Source: Myxococcota bacterium
Lineage (GTDB): Bacteria; Myxococcota_C; UBA6777
Direction of reading: 5' to 3'
Assembly (NCBI GenBank): GCA_963169055.1
Contig: CAUJFU010000471.1
Span: 1 to 21,218 of the forward strand
DNA length: 21,218 nucleotides
In this document: in pieces, positions 20,946 through 21,218 of the stretch
Position numbering within the stretch: position 1 is the stretch's first letter
How the letters are laid out: the number at the start of each line of letters is the position of its first letter
The notes under the pieces: generated by a model
Told to the model about the DNA's origin: nothing
The model's database searches: none
Seen by the model: only the letters and a program-made list of their open reading frames with translations
Translations under genes and position numbers: made by a program

Positions 20946-21218
20946 TCAGGGATCGTCGCGGAGGAAGAATTGGCAGAAGGCGAGCAAGAGCAGATGAAGG
21001 GGCATGATGGATTGGAGGATCAAGAGAAGAAAGCGCGCAACAACGGAAGGATTGTCGTGTTGTGCGGGGAGGACGACAGAAGGAAGGGAAGGTATCGAAT
21101 CGTAGAGCAAACGTTTTTGGAGGGCGAAGGTAAAGTTGATCTCGCGAAGGGTCGGATGATGGGGGACAATGAAGTGACGAAAGGGGGGGATGTGATACGC
21201 GGTGGGGGTGGGGGGCTC
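20946..21218 (-). CDS. 3' end of a gene cut by the window edge, membrane-associated tail
   Basis: An open minus-strand frame enters from the right edge and ends at a TGA at 20946-20948, giving 90 residues of a C-terminus with no start inside the window. The sequence has structure unlike chance: a polar part with YHIPPFRHFIVPHHPTLREI, then INFTFALQKRLLYDS, and a strongly hydrophobic helix VARFLLLILQSIMPLHLLLLAFCQFFL just before the end. Codon use is natural for this genome. The protein likely has a membrane helix at its end. I do not recognise the family. Confidence 0.55.
   Translation of the reverse strand, partial: EPPTPTAYHIPPFRHFIVPHHPTLREINFTFALQKRLLYDSIPSLPSVVLPAQHDNPSVVARFLLLILQSIMPLHLLLLAFCQFFLRDDP

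Overview
The window looks like a bacterial chromosome of moderate G+C. Two tandem, cysteine-rich lipoproteins with many D-x-D-N-D-C-D-G type repeats, together with YceI pairs and a PA14-bearing membrane protein, point to a deltaproteobacterial lineage such as Myxococcota or Bradymonadota. This is an inference from gene content; there is no rRNA or marker gene here to fix it. Nearly all genes lie on the minus strand. The exceptions are a small four-helix membrane protein (DUF6524-like), a short ORF coupled to it, and the PA14 protein.

Layout, left to right. Positions 1-406 hold no ordinary gene but contain two tRNA-like units on the minus strand whose halves are in inverted order: 3' half, then 5' half. 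One reassembles into a complete tRNA-Asn(GUU). A strong imperfect hairpin precedes them. Positions 407-1447 encode a coiled-coil, low-complexity protein of unknown role. Positions 1576-2436 (+) hold a promoter, a small ORF and the DUF6524-like gene. From 8428 down to 2441 (-) lies a ureide/purine-degradation locus read as malate synthase-like protein, membrane urate hydroxylase PuuD with a cytochrome c tail, allantoinase and allantoicase. Together these take urate through allantoin and allantoate to ureidoglycolate, and the malate synthase would consume the glyoxylate released later. The steps hydroxyisourate hydrolase, OHCU decarboxylase and ureidoglycolate lyase are not in the window.

Upstream of that locus is an orphan MlaF-type ABC ATPase, diverging from a PA14-domain membrane protein (+). 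Then come two unrelated-looking YceI-family periplasmic proteins. Next is a two-gene operon of a BKACE (beta-keto acid cleavage) enzyme and a membrane sulfatase/phosphotransferase with a proline-rich linker. The two large cysteine-rich lipoproteins follow, and the cut-off 3' end of one more gene closes the window.

Three minus-strand genes (ABC ATPase, malate synthase-like, BKACE) share a near-identical promoter, TTGnCA-N17-TATCGT. Two genes (first YceI, first Cys-rich lipoprotein) carry a perfect or near-perfect tandem duplication of their last codons including the stop codon. The most unusual signal is the pair of inverted-order tRNA halves at the left edge.
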